Assembly (NCBI RefSeq): GCF_003028415.1
Contig: NZ_PYSV01000009.1
Span: forward strand, 62,001-126,000
DNA from: Deinococcus arcticus
Lineage (GTDB): Bacteria; Deinococcota; Deinococci; Deinococcales; Deinococcaceae
Length of the DNA: 64,000 nucleotides
Reading direction: 5' to 3'
The translations under genes and the position numbers were made by a program. The notes beneath the pieces are model-generated. The model was not told the DNA's origin. It saw nothing but the letters and a program-made list of their open reading frames with translations, and did not search any database. Of this stretch, positions 58,068 through 64,000 are shown in pieces. Every line of letters begins with the position of its first letter. Positions within the stretch are counted from its first letter, which is position 1.

Positions 58068-58505
58068 ATGAACGAATACATGAAGGTGCTCAAGAACAAT
58101 TACGCCAACTTCCGGGGCCGCGCCCGCCGCCGTGAATACTGGATGTTCACGCTGATCAACACGATCATCATGGTGCTGCTGGCCCTGCCCTGGTATCCGG
58201 CTTACATGTCGTCCGTCTCGCAGGGCGAAACTGGCCTGCCGATCGGTCTGGGCGGCGTGGCGGGCATCTTTGCCCTGCTGTACGTGCTGTACGCACTGGC
58301 CATCTTCCTGCCCTCTCTGGCCGTGTCTGTGCGCCGACTGCACGACACTGGCAAGAGCGGCTGGTGGTACCTGCTGAACCTCATTCCGTTCGGCAGTATC
58401 GTCATTCTGGTGTTTATGGTGCTGGACAGTGAACCCCGCGCCAACAAGTGGGGCCCCAACCCCAAGGGGCTGGACACCGGCGCCGCGCCCGCTGCCAACT
58501 GGTAA
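58068..58505 (+). CDS. DUF805 membrane protein
   Basis: 145 residues. The family start FRGRARRREYWMFTLIN is followed by three to four hydrophobic helices and the conserved SVRRLHDTGKSGWWYLLNLIP. DUF805 proteins (YhaH-like) are small inner-membrane proteins of unknown function. GGAGG precedes ATG 58068; TAGACT at 58033 may be the -10. A hairpin follows. Confidence 0.85.
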   Translation: MNEYMKVLKNNYANFRGRARRREYWMFTLINTIIMVLLALPWYPAYMSSVSQGETGLPIGLGGVAGIFALLYVLYALAIFLPSLAVSVRRLHDTGKSGWWYLLNLIPFGSIVILVFMVLDSEPRANKWGPNPKGLDTGAAPAANW

Positions 58506-58521
58506 CCCCAACCGTTTCTCT

Positions 58522-58550
58522 GCGCCCCGGCCACGGCATGGCCGGGGCGC
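58522..58550 (+). terminator. GC-rich hairpin terminator
   Basis: GCGCCCCGGCC and GGCCGGGGCGC pair perfectly (11 bp) around a seven-base loop; the downstream run is CTGTGTTGTT, only moderately T-rich. Confidence 0.6.
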
Positions 58551-58600
58551 CTGTGTTGTTGCCCGGTCAGTGCCCAGCTCTTTCAGTGGCTGTCCCTGAG

Positions 58601-58755
58601 ACGAGTTCCGAACAATTCCGTAGCACATTACGGAATTGTTCTGACCAGAGGGGCTCGCAGAGCTGCGGAGCAGAGAAAGAAAAAATGCGGATGTCCGGGA
58701 ATTGGAGAAACACCCCCTTCTTCCCGGATGTGACGGAAAGGCACGGCCGGCCGTA
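58601..58755 (-). repeat. Family 2 palindromic repeat, copy F
   Basis: 155 bases; on the minus strand it starts TACGGCCGGCCGTGCC right after the TAA stop of the phosphotransferase gene and ends with GAACTCGT. It has the usual inner parts CTTCTTCCCGGATGT, CTCGCAGAGCTGCGGAGCAGAG (on the plus strand split as CTCGCAGAGCTGCGG and AGCAGAG) and the stem AACAATTCCGTA/TACGGAATTGTT. Confidence 0.65.
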
Positions 58756-59772
58756 TTACTCTTCTGCTTTCAGCAGACCCGGCACGTCGTGACGGAACAC
58801 GCCGCTGTCCAGGTAAGCGCGCAGCTTGGTGACGCTGTTGGGCACGTAGCGCGGCAGGATGGCCTGCAACTCGGCGTTCGTGTTCACCAGCAGGTCGTTC
58901 AGCAGCACCACCGCCCGCCCGGCCACCAGGGTTTCGTAGTCGGCCGCGTTCACGCCAGGCACTGGGGCGGCAGCGGCGTAGCCTTCCAGCAGGGCGGCTT
59001 CCAGCTCGGCCCTGGGCCGCAGGTAATACGCGCTGATGGTCAGGTCCTGCACCGGCAACCCCAGGCCAGAGTCATCGAAATCAAACACGCTCAGGCGGCC
59101 CCGGTGCCACTTCACGTTCCACAGGTGCAGATCCGCGTGCAGGGGGCGCGGGGCCTGCGCGGCGTACAGGCGGCCCAGCACGGCGTCCACCTGGGCGCGC
59201 ACGGTCTGAACCACCGCCAGACCCTCCTCGGTCAGCAGCGGGCCGGGCCGCAGATTGTCGCCCATGCCCATCAGGGGATCGCGCAGGGAGAGCAGCGCGG
59301 CTCCGGCGGGCAGGTCGAAGGTCTGTGCATGCGCGTGCAGGATGGCCGCCGCGCGCCCCACCTCGCGCAGCTGGGCAGGCGTCGCTCTCTCGCCCAGGTC
59401 GCGCCCCGGCAGCCAGGAATACAGGGTGGCCGGCAGGTGCGCGCCCAGCGCCTCGTTCCAGACCTCGCCCAGCAGGGTGCCGTCGCGGCGGGGCTGGGGC
59501 ACCGGCAGCGTCAGGTCGGTGTCCCGGGCCAGGGCCGACAGCCACGCCACCTCGGCCGCCAGCTGCGCCGGGGCGCGCCGGGAATTCACGTTCAGGCGCA
59601 GGGCGTAGCGTTCGCCGCTCTCGGCATCCACCCGGAAGGTGGTGTTGAAGCCGTGGTTCAGGAGGGTCAGGCGCCGCACGCTCAACGGGTACGCCCGCAG
59701 GGCCGCCTGGGCCGAGGCGCGCAGGCGCGCCACCTGGGTGGAGCGGGACAGCTGGGCAAAGGAACTGGACAT
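58756..59772 (-). CDS. APH/choline-kinase-like phosphotransferase
   Basis: 338 residues. Protein-kinase-like fold of the aminoglycoside/homoserine phosphotransferase superfamily: LLNHGFNTTFRVDAESGERY and YALRLNV (ATP lysine replaced by Arg), catalytic loop PLHADLHLWNVKW and metal motif VFDFDDSGLG. The substrate is unknown; this superfamily acts on sugars, choline, homoserine and antibiotics. Its TAA stop is followed directly by a family 2 repeat. It is divergent from the acetyltransferases. Confidence 0.8.
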   Translation of the reverse strand: MSSSFAQLSRSTQVARLRASAQAALRAYPLSVRRLTLLNHGFNTTFRVDAESGERYALRLNVNSRRAPAQLAAEVAWLSALARDTDLTLPVPQPRRDGTLLGEVWNEALGAHLPATLYSWLPGRDLGERATPAQLREVGRAAAILHAHAQTFDLPAGAALLSLRDPLMGMGDNLRPGPLLTEEGLAVVQTVRAQVDAVLGRLYAAQAPRPLHADLHLWNVKWHRGRLSVFDFDDSGLGLPVQDLTISAYYLRPRAELEAALLEGYAAAAPVPGVNAADYETLVAGRAVVLLNDLLVNTNAELQAILPRYVPNSVTKLRAYLDSGVFRHDVPGLLKAEE

Positions 59773-59858
59773 GCCCAGAGCGTAGGCAGCCCAGCCCCCG
59801 GGCGAAATGCGCCAATTGGCAGAGGCCGGCGGCGCCGCCTTCTCGCCAGACTGCCCCC

Positions 59859-60350
59859 ATGCCCCCCACCGTTCAGCCCCTCACGCCTGCCCACTTCACG
59901 CAGGTGCGCCCCATGCTGCTGAACATGGGCTTCGTGGACAGCGAGGCGGCGCTGGCCGCGCGCTTTCCGGCCTTCTGTGCCCACCCCGACTGGGCGGTGC
60001 TGGGGGCCTTTGCCGGCGAGACGTTGCTGGGCTACGCCGCCGCGCACGACACCGGGCCGGACCTGCGGTCGGGCCATGCCCACCGCACCGCCAAGCTGCA
60101 CGACCTGTACACCGCCCCGGGGGCCCGGCGGCAGGGGGTGGGGCGCCGCCTCATGCGCGGGGTGGAAGCCTGGGCCCGGGGACGTGGGCTGCGCTACCTG
60201 TACTGGTACGCCAATCTGCGTGAAGCGACTCCCGCCTACGTGGGCATGGGCTACGTCCCCAGCGAGGAGGTGCAGGAGGGCTACCGCCTCTTCGAGCTGG
60301 ACTTTGGCGCAGAGAACACCCGCCGCCCCCACCCGGAGCGGGGCCAGTGA
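59859..60350 (+). CDS. GNAT-family N-acetyltransferase
   Basis: 163 residues of GNAT fold. Acetyl-CoA binding motif A is LHDLYTAPGARRQGVGRRLM (R-x-x-G-x-G), with motif B region LRYLYWYANLREATPAYVGM and the end YRLFELDF. Substrate unknown. It overlaps the next GNAT gene (GTGA), so the two are one unit. Confidence 0.85.
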   Translation: MPPTVQPLTPAHFTQVRPMLLNMGFVDSEAALAARFPAFCAHPDWAVLGAFAGETLLGYAAAHDTGPDLRSGHAHRTAKLHDLYTAPGARRQGVGRRLMRGVEAWARGRGLRYLYWYANLREATPAYVGMGYVPSEEVQEGYRLFELDFGAENTRRPHPERGQ

Positions 60351-60895
60351 CCTGGACGGCGCACCTCACCCCGCGCGCCAGCATCACCCCAGAGCTGGAG
60401 CGGGGCCTGCGCGCCCTGCTGCAGGCCGCCTACCCGCAGTGGGCTGATTTCTGGGCCGGCACCTCCTTCTGGGGCAGCGAGCCAGAGTGGCACCTGTGGC
60501 TGGCGGGGCCGGGCGGCTCGCCCATGGCCCAGCTGGGGTTTGGGCGGCGCGCGGCAGAGGTGGGCGGGCAGGCCGTCATGCTGGCCGGGGTGGGCGGGGT
60601 CGCCACGCACCCGGACTGGCAGGGGCGCGGGCTGGGCCGGCAGCTCCTGGGGGAACTGGCCGCGGTGTTGCACACCCAGGCCCTGACCGACTTCGCCTTT
60701 CTGCAGTGCCGCGAAGAGGTGGCTCCTTTTTACGAGCGCGGCGGCTTTACCCGGGTGCAGGGCCCCGCCCACTACCTGGACCCGGACGAGGACAGGTGGG
60801 TGACCAACGCCGGGCCCACGCTGATTCTGCCGGTGCGCCGCGCCCTGAGCGACTGGCCGCCCGGCACCGTGCATCTGCGGGGCCTGCCCTGGTGA
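60347..60895 (+). CDS. GNAT-family N-acetyltransferase
   Basis: 182 residues from GTG 60347. GNAT motif A: VGGVATHPDWQGRGLGRQLL, followed by DFAFLQCREEVAPFYERGGF in motif B. The N-terminal part resembles aminoglycoside 2'-N-acetyltransferase-like proteins (FWAGTSFWGSEPEWHLWLAG), which is not enough to assign a substrate. Converges with the following minus-strand gene with one base between. Confidence 0.85.
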   Translation: MTWTAHLTPRASITPELERGLRALLQAAYPQWADFWAGTSFWGSEPEWHLWLAGPGGSPMAQLGFGRRAAEVGGQAVMLAGVGGVATHPDWQGRGLGRQLLGELAAVLHTQALTDFAFLQCREEVAPFYERGGFTRVQGPAHYLDPDEDRWVTNAGPTLILPVRRALSDWPPGTVHLRGLPW

Positions 60896-60896
60896 G

Positions 60897-61727
60897 TCAG
60901 GGGGCCGGCGTAAACCACGCGGCCAGCGTTTCCGGGTCCTGTGGGGTGAGGTAAAAGGTGCGCCCACCGGCCTCCAGCAGCAGGGCCTGCGCGGGGCGGT
61001 TGCTTCCGGCGGCGGCCTGGACCCGGCCACCGGGGATGGCCCCCGTGCCGAAGGTGCCGCTGTAATAGCCGGGCAGCGCGGTGCCGAACAGCCGCAGACC
61101 CAGCGGCGCGGTGGTGAGCGTGGCGCGCGTGCCCGTGCGGGGAAAGCGGGTGGTGCTGCCGGCGGTCTTCACCACCAGCGTGTCGCCGTCCAGCAGGTAG
61201 CGCACCCGGGGCCGGCTGTACAGAAAGACCACCAGCGGCAGCAGGGGCAACAGCAGCAGCGCCTCCCACCCGGGGCGCGCGGGCTGCGCGGGGCGAAAGG
61301 CCGCCGTCTCCCCCGCCCGCCACGCCCGCAGCAGGGCGTCCGGGTCGGCGGGGGTCAGGACCGTGGGGGGCCGGGTGGCGAACACCAGCGCCGCCGCGCC
61401 CTGCGAGCCATCACTGAACACCTGCGCGCGCCCCAGGTCGGTGCGAAACAGGCCCACCGCATAGCCGGGCAGGGCCGAACCCACCGATTTGCGACCCAGG
61501 GTGACCGGACGGCGCTCCACCGGCGTGCCCGCCGGAATGACGGTGCGCGCCCCCAGCGAGCGGGCCGTAATCTGGCCGCCCTGCACATGGTACGCCGGTA
61601 GCCCCAGCAGCACCGGGCCCAGGGTCAGCGCGGGCACCACGAGCAGGGGCAACACCAGGGCCAGCCGCGCCCAGGGCCACCAGCGGGGAATGGCTTCTGT
61701 ATGAACGGCGACATCCACCGGAGACAT
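60897..61727 (-). CDS. Membrane protein with two PH-like domains
   Basis: 276 residues. Hydrophobic helix near residues 22-44 (LALVLPLLVVPALTLGPVLL), a PH-like beta domain, a second helix (about 150-167, ALLLLPLLPLVVFLYS), and another PH-like beta domain with the same motif: LPGYAVGLFRTD in the first and LPGYYSGTFGTG in the second. The internal duplication and the LPGY motif fit bacterial PH-domain proteins. Function is unknown. Confidence 0.65.
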   Translation of the reverse strand: MSPVDVAVHTEAIPRWWPWARLALVLPLLVVPALTLGPVLLGLPAYHVQGGQITARSLGARTVIPAGTPVERRPVTLGRKSVGSALPGYAVGLFRTDLGRAQVFSDGSQGAAALVFATRPPTVLTPADPDALLRAWRAGETAAFRPAQPARPGWEALLLLPLLPLVVFLYSRPRVRYLLDGDTLVVKTAGSTTRFPRTGTRATLTTAPLGLRLFGTALPGYYSGTFGTGAIPGGRVQAAAGSNRPAQALLLEAGGRTFYLTPQDPETLAAWFTPAP

Positions 61728-61779
61728 GGGTTCATTCTAGACCCGGCGCCCGCCCTTGCCGCTGCCCCACCTGGGCCGC

Positions 61780-61785
61780 TATCCT
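61780..61785 (+). promoter_or_regulatory. -10 element of the thrS leader
   Basis: TATCCT six bases before ATG 61792, consistent with leaderless translation of the leader ORF. Confidence 0.5.
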
Positions 61786-61791
61786 GCCCCC

Positions 61792-61893
61792 ATGAAGCCC
61801 CCCTGCCATCACTCCGGTCTGGTGATAGGCGGCGTGTGGCAGCAGCGAATGCCTGCACAGCCCGGACTGATCACGCGAACTCTGCGCGCCTGA
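61792..61893 (+). CDS. Putative 33-residue leader peptide of thrS
   Basis: MKPPCHHSGL...GLITRTLRA, predicted to be translated from the very 5' end of the mRNA. Its TGA stop lies inside the left arm of the attenuator hairpin, so ribosome position could decide whether the hairpin forms. It contains only two threonine codons, both near the end (ITRT). It may be regulatory rather than functional as a protein. Confidence 0.4.
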   Translation: MKPPCHHSGLVIGGVWQQRMPAQPGLITRTLRA

Positions 61894-61917
61894 AAACCCC
61901 ACGCGGTTTTCAGGCGC
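61886..61917 (+). terminator. Attenuator-like hairpin in front of thrS
   Basis: GCGCCTGAAAACC and GGTTTTCAGGCGC form a perfect 13-base-pair stem with a six-base loop, followed by CTTTG. It lies between a promoter and thrS, so readthrough must be controlled if it terminates. No T-box sequence is seen. Confidence 0.7.
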
Positions 61918-61975
61918 CTTTGCTGGACACGCGGCCAGACCGGGCTTTCTCTATTGCTCTCACCTGAGGTTGAAC

Positions 61976-63925
<1,950 letters not shown>

Positions 63926-63944
63926 ACCGGAGCGACCACGCTGA

Positions 63945-63977
63945 AACGCCAGGGACGGTGCAATCGTCCCTGGCGTT
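63945..63977 (+). terminator. Intrinsic terminator of thrS
   Basis: AACGCCAGGGACG and CGTCCCTGGCGTT form a perfect 13-base-pair stem around a seven-base loop, 20 bases after the stop. Confidence 0.85.
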
Positions 63978-64000
63978 CGTCTGTCGAGGCCCCTTCTTTA

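Noticed and set aside
61886..61975. T-box riboswitch before thrS
   Set aside because: The conserved T-box sequence (AGGGTGG-x-ACCGCG type) could not be found; only a simple hairpin and short ORF are visible.

Overview
The window is high-GC, densely packed bacterial chromosome that reads as Deinococcus. The evidence is the protein set: RecD2 with a long N-terminal domain, RecJ, PolX with a PHP domain, an SLH outer-membrane protein, a release factor and IF3 that closely resemble the D. radiodurans proteins as I remember them, and many -10-like hexamers (TATACT-type) only 6-9 nt before a start codon, the leaderless mRNA arrangement reported for Deinococcus. No species is assigned. No transposase, phage gene or CRISPR array was seen.

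Layout: 1-3.9 kb, thiamine uptake and activation (thiB end, thiP, thiQ, thiN). 3.9-9.1 kb, secreted esterase-like lipoprotein, membrane protein, hemL, CoA-binding protein, FAD oxidoreductase. 9.1-13 kb, recJ with a LapA-like protein and an SLH/collagen-like/beta-barrel surface protein. 13-21 kb, deoD, enoyl-CoA hydratase, HD phosphohydrolase, greA, a repeat-rich 1.1 kb gap with an EAL-domain relic, Nudix gene, prfA, hom. 21-25.5 kb, MFS transporter, a heptanucleotide tandem array, HTH regulator, recD2. 25.8-29.4 kb, a four-gene pilin/pseudopilin operon. 29.7-35.6 kb, pyrG, coaE, TPR protein, CAP-domain lipoprotein, unknown gene with a leader mini-ORF. 35.6-40.5 kb, polX, PHP histidinol-phosphatase, M14 carboxypeptidase. 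40.6-45.3 kb, argF-Nudix-unknown-argC facing trpS-scpA. 45.5-48.8 kb, parvulin-type isomerase, tRNA-Arg(CCG), SIS protein. 48.8-52.7 kb, a polymorphic-toxin island. 52.7-64 kb, Nudix regulator, glycogen debranching enzyme, infC, glutaredoxin, phosphoesterase, DUF805 protein, APH-like kinase, two acetyltransferases, PH-like membrane protein and thrS behind an attenuator-like leader.

The most interesting locus is 48845-52670: a DUF4157-containing protein with a C-terminal RelA/SpoT-like (alarmone synthetase fold) domain, followed by three paralogous ~100-aa putative immunity genes and an orphan fragment of a second toxin C-terminus lying exactly before one of them. The island is visibly AT-richer than its surroundings.

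Two families of small palindromic repeats (about 125-180 bp) recur. Family 1 (14107, 17957, 18406, 25547) starts with TAAG; in three of four copies this TAA is the stop codon of the preceding gene. Family 2 (18021, 29431, 33582, 58601) has TACGG/CCGTA-type ends and abuts stop codons in two cases. They behave like MITE-type elements that insert at TA, which in GC-rich DNA is often a stop codon. A heptamer array (ATGGCTC) near recD2 and degenerate inverted versions near recJ both lie between convergent gene ends.
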